A DNA stretch of 40,335 nucleotides from Eggerthellales bacterium (GCA_029225085.1 JAQXVU010000044.1:1-40335), one strand, 5' to 3'; positions 18,650 to 26,417 are shown, counted from the stretch's first letter. Notes: generated by a model not told the origin, from the letters alone. Translations and numbers: made by a program.

Positions 18650-18766
18650 CGAAAACCACAGCCAGTCAAAACACAGATGTTGAGGGTACAAACTGCCTCG
18701 TAAATAGGCTTCTCGCCCCGTTTTCCCAGCACAATGGCCTTTTTACATAGCCCCTACCTGCAGAAA

Positions 18767-18793
18767 ACCCCGGGAGCTAATCGCTCTCGGGGT
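18767..18793 (-). terminator. panC terminator
   Basis: ACCCCGGGAGC and GCTCTCGGGGT form an 11-bp stem with one G-T pair; TTTTCTG follows on the coding strand. It lies 86 bp after the panC stop, beyond the duplicated 3' segment. Confidence 0.8.
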
Positions 18794-18830
18794 CTCGCAT
18801 GCTGATATCCACCCGAAAAGACGGACCTTC

Positions 18831-18884
18831 AGGCTCAGCTTCTACCCGAGCCTACTCAAGCCCAGCTTCTACCCGAGCCTACTC
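18831..18884 (-). repeat. 27-bp tandem duplication spanning the panC stop codon
   Basis: Two adjacent 27-bp units (18858-18884 and 18831-18857) match at 25 of 27 positions. The first unit includes the last sense codon and the TAG of panC; the second repeats them outside the gene. Confidence 0.85.
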
Positions 18885-19730
18885 GATGCCTTCCACAATG
18901 AAGTTGTCGATCAGGCGAGTCTTGCCAACGTACACGGCGATAGCGCAGAGCACATTGCCGGAAAGGGTGTCGATCTGCTCGATGGTGTCGAAGTTCACCA
19001 TCTTCACGTAGTCGATCTTGGCCAGTGGCTCAGCCTCGATGATCTGGGTCATAGCGTCGAGCACTGCCTTAGCATCGCGCTCGCCAGCTTCCACCATATC
19101 CTTACCGACGAAAATGGCGCGGGACAGGCACAGGGCGGCAGCGCGCTCCTCAGCGGACAGGTAGGTGTTGCGGCTCGACTTGGCCAGGCCGTCCTCCTCG
19201 CGGATGATGGGGCAACCGATGACCTCGATGCCGTACTTCATGTCGCGGGCCATGCGCTTGATGACCGCCAGCTGTTGAGCATCCTTCTGGCCGAAGTAAG
19301 CGCGGTCGGGGCACACGATGTTGAAGAACTTGGCCACAACGGTGCACACACCGCGGAAGTGGGTGGGACGGGTGAGGCCGCAGAGCTCGTTGGTGAGGGC
19401 GTCCATGTCTACATAGGTGCAGGCGTCGGCGTCATACATCTCGGAGACCTCGGGATAGAAGAACAGGGCAGCGCCAGCGTTCTCGCACAGATCCCTGTCG
19501 CGATCGAAGTCGCGAGGATAGGTGCTCAGGTCCTCGTTGGCGCCGAACTGGGTGGGATTCAGGAAGTCGGTCACCACCACCCTATCGTTCTCAGCGGCTG
19601 CACGCAGGATGAGGCTCTCGTGGCCCTCGTGCAGATAGCCCATGGTGGTCACCAGACCAACGGACAGGCCCTCACGGCGCCAGCCTCGTACAGCCTCGCG
19701 TACCTCTTCAATGGTGGTTACGGTATCCAT
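18879..19730 (-). CDS. panC: Pantothenate synthetase
   Basis: Condenses pantoate with beta-alanine using ATP to give pantothenate. The nucleotide-binding motif TMGYLHEGH is at residues 29-37, and DFLNPTQFGANEDLSTYPR, GQKDAQQLAVI and DGLAKSSRNTYLS follow as in the family; length is 283 residues. ATG 19730 is preceded by AAGGGG/AGGA. It is the last gene of the panG-panB-panC cluster, 150 bp after panB, with a perfect hairpin in the gap. Its stop codon lies inside a 27-bp tandem repeat. panD is not in the window. Confidence 0.97.
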   Translation of the reverse strand: MDTVTTIEEVREAVRGWRREGLSVGLVTTMGYLHEGHESLILRAAAENDRVVVTDFLNPTQFGANEDLSTYPRDFDRDRDLCENAGAALFFYPEVSEMYDADACTYVDMDALTNELCGLTRPTHFRGVCTVVAKFFNIVCPDRAYFGQKDAQQLAVIKRMARDMKYGIEVIGCPIIREEDGLAKSSRNTYLSAEERAAALCLSRAIFVGKDMVEAGERDAKAVLDAMTQIIEAEPLAKIDYVKMVNFDTIEQIDTLSGNVLCAIAVYVGKTRLIDNFIVEGIE

Positions 19731-19784
19731 TCCTGATCCCCTTTGGTTTGAATCTCGTGATTGCGGTTTGTCGCGCTATTGAAC

Positions 19785-19806
19785 GCTGCCCCCTTTCGGG
19801 GGCAGC
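19785..19806 (-). other. Perfect hairpin between panB and panC
   Basis: GCTGCCCCC and GGGGGCAGC pair over 9 bp with a 4-base loop, 75 bp after the panB stop and 54 bp before the panC start. No T-tract follows, so it looks like a message stabiliser or attenuator rather than a full terminator. Confidence 0.5.
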
Positions 19807-19880
19807 TCATTATAGTTCTAAACGGTGTTGTATGGGACGATTCATCGCCGATTGTCCGTCACAGGCAGAATCTGGCCAGC

Positions 19881-20729
19881 CTAACGCAGTGGATATGCCT
19901 GCTCAATCTGCGCCATGATGGAATCGTCGAGGGCCTTGTAGTTCTCGGCCTCTGCTGGGAAGGTACCGGCCTTCACCTCGTTGTCGTAGGCCTGGTAGGC
20001 ATCGATCATTCCCTGACCAATCTGGCCGAAGTGGCGAGCGAAGCGAGGGCGGAAATCCATGTTCATGGCCAGCATGTCCTGAGCCACCAGCACCTGACCG
20101 TCGCACTCAGCGCCAGCGCCAATGCCGATGGTGGGGATATCGAGCAACTTGGTGATATAGGCTGCCAGGTTAGGAGGAACGCACTCGATGACCACCGAGA
20201 AGGCGCCTGCATCCTGAACAGCAAGAGCATCTTCCACAATGAGCTTCGCAGAATCTGCGGTCTTGCCCTGCACCTTGAAGCCGCCGTACATGTTAGAGGA
20301 CTGAGGGGTCATGCCCACATGGCCCTGAACAGGGATGGAAGACTCGACAATGGCCTTGATGTGAGGAGCAACGCGCACGCCGCCTTCCAACTTAATGGCA
20401 GTAGCGCCGCCTTCCTTCACCAGACGCAGAGCATTGCGCACGGCGTCTTCTACGCTGGCATGGTAGGAACCGAAGGGCATGTCGCCTACCACCACGGTGT
20501 TGCGGGCACCGCGGGTCACGCATGCGGTGTGATGCACCATGTCGTCCATAGTCACGGGCAGGGTGTTCTCGTATCCCAGCATGGTCATGCCCAGGGAGTC
20601 ACCCACCAGAATGAAATCGATACCGGCCCTCTCCGCCAAGACAGCCATAGAGAAATCGTAGGAGGTCACCATCGAAATCTTACGACCCTCGTCCTTCATG
20701 TTGCGGATTTCAGCAACGGTCTTTGCCAT
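19881..20729 (-). CDS. panB: 3-methyl-2-oxobutanoate hydroxymethyltransferase
   Basis: First step of pantothenate synthesis: transfers a one-carbon unit from methylene-tetrahydrofolate to ketoisovalerate, giving ketopantoate. The VTSYDF and VGDSLGM metal-binding segments and the PVQGHVGMTPQS segment are diagnostic; length is 282 residues. ATG 20729 is chosen over an in-frame TTG at 20747 because the GAAAGGGAAAG ribosome site lies between them. It is 42 bp downstream of panG in an apparent operon. Confidence 0.97.
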   Translation of the reverse strand: MAKTVAEIRNMKDEGRKISMVTSYDFSMAVLAERAGIDFILVGDSLGMTMLGYENTLPVTMDDMVHHTACVTRGARNTVVVGDMPFGSYHASVEDAVRNALRLVKEGGATAIKLEGGVRVAPHIKAIVESSIPVQGHVGMTPQSSNMYGGFKVQGKTADSAKLIVEDALAVQDAGAFSVVIECVPPNLAAYITKLLDIPTIGIGAGAECDGQVLVAQDMLAMNMDFRPRFARHFGQIGQGMIDAYQAYDNEVKAGTFPAEAENYKALDDSIMAQIEQAYPLR

Positions 20730-20771
20730 GATCACTTTCCCTTTCAATAGACCTAACGCAACCCCAATGCG

Positions 20772-21608
20772 TTAGCCAGCCGAAAGCCCATGCTTCTCGG
20801 TGGCGATATCATACAGCACATTAGTGAGTAGGCGGTAAATCTCCGCAGCATCACCGTCCAGGCACTGCAGGTGCCGCTCGATAGTCTCCGTATCTCCCCG
20901 CTCTGCCGGGCCAGTCAGGGCAGCGACGGTGCCATCTTCCACAATATGATGGGCATTCCCCAAGAAAAGTGGGGCAAGGGCAGCTTCGGCGGCCTCTTTG
21001 GAAAAACCACACTGCACCAGCTGGTCGCTGGCCACCCGGTACAAGGCGATCACCTGATTAGAGGCCATGACCGCGGCGGCATGGTAGCGCACCTTGGCCT
21101 CGGCGGAGATGGTCTGCACGGTGTTGCCCGCCTGCTGCAGCACCGGCGCCACCGCATCGATGCAGGGCTGGTCGCCCTCGACGCTGAAATAGGCCCGGGA
21201 CAACTGGGTGTAGGTATCGTACTTAGAGCTGACCGCGAACAGGGGGTGCAGCGACGCGCGGAAGGCGCCGAAGTCATTGGCCTCTCGCAGCAAGTCCGAG
21301 GCGCAGGCGCCCGAGCAGTGGAAGAACAGCTTGCCCTCTACTTGCAGGGCTCCCTCGCTGGCCATATCGGCGATCTGCAGCCACACAGGACGGATGGCAC
21401 CATCGGGAACGGTAATGAAGACCGCATCGCAAGCGTTCACCAAATCGAAAACGGAAGAGAAGGCAGCGGCACCCTCCACGAAATTGGCGGCATCGCGGGC
21501 ATCCTCAGGGAACTCGCTGAAATAGCCAATCACAGGCATGCCAGCGCAGGACAGGTACTTTCCCAGCGTGCATCCCACTTTTCCGGCACCGATGAAACCC
21601 ACGTTCAT
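20772..21608 (-). CDS. panG: Rossmann-fold DUF2520 protein, probable PanG-type ketopantoate reductase
   Basis: A 278-residue protein with an N-terminal NADP-binding fold (GAGKVG at residues 7-12) and a C-terminal helical DUF2520 domain; HCSGA and ASLHPLFAV in the middle are typical of this family (COG5495). PanG of Francisella, to my knowledge a member of this group, replaces PanE as ketopantoate reductase. Here the gene heads panB-panC, 42 bp before panB, and no panE is present in the window. Function is therefore a strong inference from family plus context. ATG 21608 has an excellent AAGGAGGAG ribosome site. Confidence 0.8.
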   Translation of the reverse strand: MNVGFIGAGKVGCTLGKYLSCAGMPVIGYFSEFPEDARDAANFVEGAAAFSSVFDLVNACDAVFITVPDGAIRPVWLQIADMASEGALQVEGKLFFHCSGACASDLLREANDFGAFRASLHPLFAVSSKYDTYTQLSRAYFSVEGDQPCIDAVAPVLQQAGNTVQTISAEAKVRYHAAAVMASNQVIALYRVASDQLVQCGFSKEAAEAALAPLFLGNAHHIVEDGTVAALTGPAERGDTETIERHLQCLDGDAAEIYRLLTNVLYDIATEKHGLSAG

Positions 21609-22045
21609 AGAGCTCCTCCTTATGAGCCGCCGCGCGCTTTTTTAAGCGCAAAGGTCACGCGGGCTGTTCCAAATACGAAGAGCGCGCGCTTGTCCTAGGT
21701 GCAAAAGCTGCAGCATCTGCGCGAAGTTCCCGAAATGCGAAAGTTTGCGGGGAACCTTCCGCAGGAGCTTAACCTTTTGCCCTCGTTAGGAGAGAATAAT
21801 AGCCTTGCGCCGACACCTGTGGGGAAACTCCAAAATAAGAGTATTCTTCCCTCTGCAAGCGGCGCGCGTCACCGCATGGCCCGCCTCGACGACGCCACGA
21901 GAAAAAGCAGCCCCGACGACGCAACCAGAAACGCCGCCTCGGCGCACGCAACCGCAAGGCCCGCCCACGGCAGCGGCTTTCGCAGCAAAAGAACGCCCGC
22001 CCCACGGCGGCGGCTTTCAACATACCGAAAGAATAAGGAAGCATC
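21609..22045. other. Gene-free divergent region between panG and the nucleoid protein gene
   Basis: 437 bp with no convincing gene. It contains a short hairpin in the panG leader (GCGCTT/AAGCGC, 21634-21649), an imperfect inverted repeat at 21723-21759 (GAAGTTCCC with GGGAACCTTC), and a 23-24-bp direct repeat (21959-21981 and 21995-22018, GCCCGCCC-ACGGC-GCGGCTTTC) just before the ribosome site of the nucleoid gene. Promoters for both genes must lie here, but I cannot place them. Confidence 0.55.
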
Positions 22046-23116
22046 ATGCCCCTGAAGATCAATCACGCCATCCTGCACGTCTTCGACTTCGTAGCCTGCG
22101 AAAACACCTTCGCCGTCGAAGAGATAGACCTCACCAACAAGAACGCTAAGAACTACGTGAGCCGCATGGCGAAGAAGGGCCTCGAGAACCTGGACAACAT
22201 GCATGGCTCCTTCGCCGAGGGCAGCACCTTCGCCGCCGAGCTCTCCGCCTACTTTGCAGGGGCTCGCGACTTCGTGGGGCTTTCCGCCCAGATCGGTGAG
22301 TTCCTCGTTGGCGAGCTGGGCCACATGGAGAAGACCCCTTCCTGCGATTTGCTGGTAGTAGATTTCGAGGACTCCGGCGACGCTCCCGCCCCTGACGCCG
22401 ACGCTGACAACCAGGAGGCTCTTGCCGCCTTCAGCGCCCGCACCAACCGTTACTTCGCCCTGTTCATTTTGGAAAGCAAGCAGGCCTACATGCACGAGCT
22501 CGACTACGGCGAGACCGGTCCCCGCAACGGCATCCTGCGCAACTACGCCACCCTGCCCTCCCCCTCCCAGAAGCTCACCAGCTACGCAGTGGTGAACCTG
22601 CGCAACCTGTCCGTGCTGTTCTGCGACAAGCCCCGCACCATCGCCGGCGAAGAGCGCTGGCTCATCCCCGATGGCCTGCTGCAATGCAGCATGGAAGCAT
22701 CGAGCAAGGAAACCTTCACCGCCGTCACCGAGATCGTGGAAGCCGTGGCCGAGGAGTTCGGCATGAACACCGCCGTGGCCACCAGCAAAGCCAAGGCCTA
22801 CGCCACCCAGAACGCCGAGGAATCCGACGACCTCGACCTCGTCGAGCTGGCAGAGGACATCTTCGAAGACGACGAGGTCATCATGGCCCGCTTCCATGAG
22901 GAAGTGCAGCAGCGCCAGATGCCCGACCAGGTGCCCCTCGAGCCCAAGGCCGTGAAGCGCGTGGCCAAGAACCACAAGATTCGCACCGACACCGGCATCG
23001 AGATCACCTTCCCCGCCGAGTACAGTCAGAACCCGGAGTACATGACCTTCACCAGCGAGGCAGACGGCACCATATCCATTCAGCTGAAGAACATCGGTCA
23101 TCTGGAAAATCGCTAG
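22046..23116 (+). CDS. Nucleoid-associated protein, NdpA/YejK family
   Basis: A 356-residue protein of the NdpA/YejK family (PF04245), abundant nucleoid-associated proteins of poorly known role. The N-terminus MPLKINHAILHVFDF, the central DLLVVDFED and FALFILESKQAYMHE segments, and NEESDDLDLVELAEDIF-type acidic region match the family in order. It is cytoplasmic, with an acidic middle and basic C-terminal part. AAGGA precedes the ATG. It is 157 bp upstream of lpdD with no obvious terminator, but function gives no reason to link them. Confidence 0.8.
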   Translation: MPLKINHAILHVFDFVACENTFAVEEIDLTNKNAKNYVSRMAKKGLENLDNMHGSFAEGSTFAAELSAYFAGARDFVGLSAQIGEFLVGELGHMEKTPSCDLLVVDFEDSGDAPAPDADADNQEALAAFSARTNRYFALFILESKQAYMHELDYGETGPRNGILRNYATLPSPSQKLTSYAVVNLRNLSVLFCDKPRTIAGEERWLIPDGLLQCSMEASSKETFTAVTEIVEAVAEEFGMNTAVATSKAKAYATQNAEESDDLDLVELAEDIFEDDEVIMARFHEEVQQRQMPDQVPLEPKAVKRVAKNHKIRTDTGIEITFPAEYSQNPEYMTFTSEADGTISIQLKNIGHLENR

Positions 23117-23180
23117 ATTCTCCATCAGAAATCGGAATCCGTGTAAATAGAACGCCTCTATAGCCTGGATAGAATTTTTC

Positions 23181-23211
23181 TGTACAGGTGACCAGCCAAG
23201 CCCCTGGTACA
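23181..23211 (+). promoter_or_regulatory. Inverted repeat upstream of lpdD, candidate operator
   Basis: TGTACAGG (23181-23188) and CCTGGTACA (23203-23211) are inverted copies differing by one inserted base, with a 14-bp spacer, 63 bp before the lpdD start. The position suits a regulator of the decarboxylase operon; a -10-like TTTATATG follows at 23216-23223. Confidence 0.4.
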
Positions 23212-23273
23212 CTTCTTTTATATGCGGCAAACACGTGCAGCAACCCTAAGCAGATGCGCGCAGAAAGGTAGCG

Positions 23274-23651
23274 ATGGTGCAATTCGCTCTGGATAATCTA
23301 GCCGGATCTATGCAAGTCTCCGTTACCTTCATGGGAGACGACTGCTGCATCGCCATCTACGGAGGCGACAAGCCCCATGTAGGCTGCACCGTCCTCGCCG
23401 TACCCCGTCCCAGCCTCACCGGCCAGGGAACCTCCGCCACCGTCTCCGTGCTGAACGCCACCGGTCACAAGGACGATTTCCTCGCAACTGCCGTGGCCAA
23501 GGAAGTGGCCTCCCGCACTAATTCCACCGTGACCTGCTGTGCAGGCGTGCACGTAGACAACGCAACTCCACAGATTATCGAGAGCATTGTGCAGAGTGCC
23601 TCGCAAATCGCAGATATCGTCATTTCCACCAGAGAGGAACAGAGCCTATGA
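23274..23651 (+). CDS. lpdD: LpdD-like accessory protein of the gallate-type decarboxylase
   Basis: A 125-residue protein at the head of the ubiD-ubiX set. Size, position and sequence style (DDCCIAIYGGDKPHVGCTVLAVPR, then a Thr/Ser-rich GHKDDFLA segment) match LpdD, the small accessory protein of Lactobacillus gallate decarboxylase, thought to help load prenylated flavin. Two vicinal Cys pairs (CC at residues 24-25 and about 84-85) are notable. The stop overlaps the lpdC start (ATGA), so translation is coupled. AAAGGTAG precedes the ATG. Confidence 0.78.
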   Translation: MVQFALDNLAGSMQVSVTFMGDDCCIAIYGGDKPHVGCTVLAVPRPSLTGQGTSATVSVLNATGHKDDFLATAVAKEVASRTNSTVTCCAGVHVDNATPQIIESIVQSASQIADIVISTREEQSL

Positions 23652-25123
23652 ACAAGGAGATCACCGATTTCCGCAGCGCCCTCGACTACCTGGCCAAACA
23701 GCCCGGTCAGCTCGTTGAGACCGATGTGGAAGTAGACCCTATCGCCGAGCTTTCCGGCGTGTACCGCCACATTGGCGCTGGCGGCACCGTGCAGCGTCCC
23801 ACCAAAGAGGGCCCTGCCATGATCTTCAACAACGTGAAGGGTCACCCCGGTGCCCGCGTGGCCGTTGGCGTGCTTTCCAGCCGTAAGCGCGTGGGCATGC
23901 TTTTGGGCGAGGATCCCAAGCGTCTGGGCTTCATGCTGAATGAGGCAGTAGAAAACGCTGTCGACCCTGTAGTTGCCGAGGGTCCCGTTCCCTGCCAGGA
24001 AGTGGTGTATCGCGCCGAGGATCCCGACTTCGACATCCGCAAGATCCTCCCTGCTTCCACCAACACCCCTGACGACGCCGGCCCCTACATCACCATGGGC
24101 CTGTGCTACGCTCACGACCCCGAGACCGGCGACCATGACGTGACCATTCACCGCATGTGCGTGCAGAGCAAGGACGAGCTGAGCTTCTACGCCGTACCTG
24201 GCGCCCGCCACATCGGCCACTTCCGCGAGGTCGCTGAGGCCCGCGGTGAGGCACTGCCCATCTCTATCAGCATCGGCGTCGATCCTGCCATCGAGATGGC
24301 CACCTGCTTCGAGCCTCCTACCACCCCCATGGGCTTCGACGAGCTGAGCATCGCCGGCGCTCTGAAGGGCGCTCCCGTGCAGCTGTCCCGCTGCCTGACC
24401 ATCCCTGAGTACGCTATCGCTCACGCTGAGTACGTTATCGAGGGCGAGGTGCTCCCCGGCAAGCGCATTCGCGAGGATCAGAACACCAATTCCGGCTACG
24501 CCATGCCCGAGTTCCCCGGCTATACTGGCCCCGCCGTGGCAGAGCTGCCCGTCATTAAGGTGAAGGCCATCACCACCCGCACCAACCCCATCTTCCAGAC
24601 CTGCCTGGGCCCCTCCGAGGAGCACGTCTCTATGGCCGGCATCCCCACCGAGGCATCTATCCTGGCCATGGTGAACAAGGCCATGCCCGGCAAGGTGAAG
24701 AACGTGTACTGCGCCTCCCCTGGCGGCGGCAAGTACATGGCCGTCCTGCAGTTCTGCAAGACCATCCCCTCCGATGAGGGTCGTCAGCGCCAGGCCGCTC
24801 TGCTGGCCTTCAGCGCCTTCAGCGAGCTGAAAAACGTGTTCCTGGTAGACGAGGATGTAGACCCCTTCGACATGAACGACGTCCTGTGGGCCCTGAACAC
24901 CAGGTTCCAGGGCGACGCGGACATCATCACCATCCCCGGCGTCCGCTGCCATCCTCTCGATCCTTCCAACGATCCCACCATGTCCCCCTCTATCCGCGAT
25001 CACGGCATCGCCTGCAAGACCATCTTCGATTGCACGGTGCCCTTCAGCGAGAAGCACCGCTTCCATCGCTGCCGCTGGGCTGAGGTAGACCCCACCCACT
25101 GGGTTCCCGATTTCAAAGAGTAA
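23648..25123 (+). CDS. lpdC: UbiD-family decarboxylase, gallate/protocatechuate type
   Basis: A prenylated-FMN-dependent non-oxidative decarboxylase of aromatic acids. At 491 residues it has the length of Lactobacillus LpdC, and it shares long stretches with it as I recall: TDVEVDP-AELSGVYR-IGAGGTVQRP near the N-terminus, TNTPDDAGPYIT, DVTIHRM, FEPPTTPMGF, GPSEEHVSMAGIPTEASIL and VDEDVDPFDMNDV. The Glu-rich GPSEEH segment and the conserved Arg/Glu residues of the active site are present. Clostridial 4-hydroxybenzoate decarboxylases look less similar. Substrate is probably gallate or protocatechuate, by family inference. A hairpin with T-tract follows, before ubiX. Confidence 0.88.
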   Translation: MNKEITDFRSALDYLAKQPGQLVETDVEVDPIAELSGVYRHIGAGGTVQRPTKEGPAMIFNNVKGHPGARVAVGVLSSRKRVGMLLGEDPKRLGFMLNEAVENAVDPVVAEGPVPCQEVVYRAEDPDFDIRKILPASTNTPDDAGPYITMGLCYAHDPETGDHDVTIHRMCVQSKDELSFYAVPGARHIGHFREVAEARGEALPISISIGVDPAIEMATCFEPPTTPMGFDELSIAGALKGAPVQLSRCLTIPEYAIAHAEYVIEGEVLPGKRIREDQNTNSGYAMPEFPGYTGPAVAELPVIKVKAITTRTNPIFQTCLGPSEEHVSMAGIPTEASILAMVNKAMPGKVKNVYCASPGGGKYMAVLQFCKTIPSDEGRQRQAALLAFSAFSELKNVFLVDEDVDPFDMNDVLWALNTRFQGDADIITIPGVRCHPLDPSNDPTMSPSIRDHGIACKTIFDCTVPFSEKHRFHRCRWAEVDPTHWVPDFKE

Positions 25124-25219
25124 GGCCTAGGAAGCAAAACCCGCGCAAAGCTGGCGGCCTGGCACTCGGGCGAAACCGAGCCAGCAACCAGCTAGCGCAA
25201 CGTAAGGCATAGCGCCAAC

Positions 25220-25270
25220 AGGCCCCGCCGCAATGAGCCATTCCGGTTCACCGTGACGGGGCCTTTCTTT
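25220..25270 (+). terminator. Terminator-like hairpin between lpdC and ubiX
   Basis: AGGCCCCG (25220-25227) and CGGGGCCT (25257-25264) pair over 8 bp around a 29-base loop, followed by TTTCTTT. It lies 97 bp after lpdC and just before the ubiX ribosome site, so it would partly uncouple ubiX from lpdDC. Confidence 0.6.
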
Positions 25271-25282
25271 AAGAGGAGAGAC

Positions 25283-25864
25283 ATGGAAGAAAAACGACGG
25301 GTCGTCGTCGGCATCAGCGGTGCCAGCGGAACGCCTTTGGCCCTGCACCTGCTGCGAGTGCTGGCCGACATGCCCGACATCGAGGTGCACTTGGTGACCA
25401 CCTCAGGCGCCAAGCTCACCGCCGAGTATGAGAGCCCCGTGCCCTTCAGCGACATCGTGGCCCTGGCAGACGTCTACCACGAGAATGACGGCATCGGCGA
25501 CTCCATCGCCTCGGGAACCTTTAAGACCGCCGGCATGGTCATCGTGCCCTGCAGCATGAAGACCGTAGCGGGCATCGCCTCGGGCTACTCGGACAACCTG
25601 CTGCTGCGAGCCGCCGATGTGTGCGTGAAGGAGAAGCGCCCTCTGGTACTAGCCTGCCGCGAGACGCCCCTCTCCCCCATCCACCTGCGCAATCTTGAAT
25701 CCCTCTCCCTGTTGCCCAACGTGTACATCGTGCCACCCATGCTGACCTACTACATTCAGCCCAAGAGCATCGAGGAGATGGAGCATCACATCGTGGCTAA
25801 GCTCCTGGGACCTCTGGGCATCGAGGTTCCAGGGTTCCGTCGCTGGGGCGAGGAGCAAGACTAG
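25283..25864 (+). CDS. lpdB: UbiX-family flavin prenyltransferase
   Basis: Attaches dimethylallyl phosphate to FMN to make the prenylated FMN cofactor that UbiD enzymes need. The 193-residue protein shows GISGASGTPLALHLL (flavin loop), CSMKTVAGIASG and RETPLSPIHLRNL, the classic UbiX/Pad1 landmarks. ATG 25283, after GAGGAG, is chosen over an in-frame upstream ATG at 25253. It follows lpdC by 159 bp, with a terminator-like hairpin between. It could also serve other UbiD enzymes in the cell. Confidence 0.93.
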   Translation: MEEKRRVVVGISGASGTPLALHLLRVLADMPDIEVHLVTTSGAKLTAEYESPVPFSDIVALADVYHENDGIGDSIASGTFKTAGMVIVPCSMKTVAGIASGYSDNLLLRAADVCVKEKRPLVLACRETPLSPIHLRNLESLSLLPNVYIVPPMLTYYIQPKSIEEMEHHIVAKLLGPLGIEVPGFRRWGEEQD

Positions 25865-25918
25865 GCGGCAGATCGAACCGCTAGAAAATCCTGGATGAAA
25901 CAAGACCGAGCAGTTGTT

Positions 25919-25980
25919 GGGAGGGTCGAATCCTGGCCCCACCCGCTTCGCTCTGGGAAGGCCAGGAATTCGGCCCTCCC
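25919..25980. repeat. Dispersed palindromic element, copy 2
   Basis: A near-perfect inverted repeat: GGGAGGGTCGAATCCTGGCC (25919-25938) pairs with 25960-25980, with one mismatch and one extra base, around a 21-base loop. The loop and right arm (25941-25966) are identical over 26 bp to 3684-3709. It has no T-tract, so it resembles a REP-type element more than a terminator. Confidence 0.7.
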
Positions 25981-26125
25981 GACAGTTCACCACGCTGCAC
26001 CGCAGAACACCAGCGGCTCAACTGCCCAAATTCTCAGCCATCCGAAGCCGCACCGCATCTATGAAACCCATCGGCGCCAGCACACTCCCCAAATAGCAAA
26101 GAGGCGCACGATGCAAATTGCCCCG

Positions 26126-26417
26126 TGCAGAATTTTTGGCCTCAAAAACAGAAACGGCCCCTCAGTGCAGAAGTTGGTACCGAGATAGAATCCCAACTGT
26201 CCTGATGCCCGGAAACACAACCTGTACGACGATGGTCATCGCTTAGGAAATGTGGCGCTAAATCAGGATTTCGTCCTGGCAGGGCAACTCACTGGTCAGT
26301 CGATGGTCAGCCCATTCCCCGATACCGGCTTCGCCGCGCCAGCGAAAACATCCCGACCTTCTGCACTGAGCGGCCCATTCTGCAAAACGACTGATTTTTT
26401 TTGGAATTAGTTCTGCA
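26126..26417. repeat. Inverted cluster of TGCAGAA words around a 185-bp core
   Basis: TGCAGAA occurs on the plus strand at 26126-26132 and 26166-26172, and on the minus strand at 26359-26365, 26378-26384 and 26411-26417. The inner copies share the longer CTCAGTGCAGAAG in opposite orientation, and GGCCTCA accompanies the outer ones. The core has small hairpins (CGATG/CATCG; CAGGA/TCCTG) but no gene. Confidence 0.5.

Larger units (their letters stand above)
18578..18878. other. Gene-free gap between the unknown gene and panC
   Basis: This 301-bp gap holds the leader of the 98-codon gene, a 16-bp palindrome, the panC terminator and one copy of the panC 3' tandem repeat. I see no gene or structured RNA in the rest. 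Confidence 0.6.

Noticed and set aside
21869-23230. A 453-codon minus-strand open frame opposite the nucleoid protein gene
   Set aside because: Glycine/leucine-rich shadow with no motifs; the plus-strand gene explains the conservation.
23465-25099. A 544-codon minus-strand open frame opposite lpdC
   Set aside because: Shadow of the UbiD-family gene, with His/Gly-rich composition typical of antisense frames.
25921-25943. A T-arm-like GGTCGAATCC that suggested a tRNA gene
   Set aside because: Flanking bases do not form a T-stem, and no anticodon or acceptor arm is found; it is the left arm of the palindromic element.
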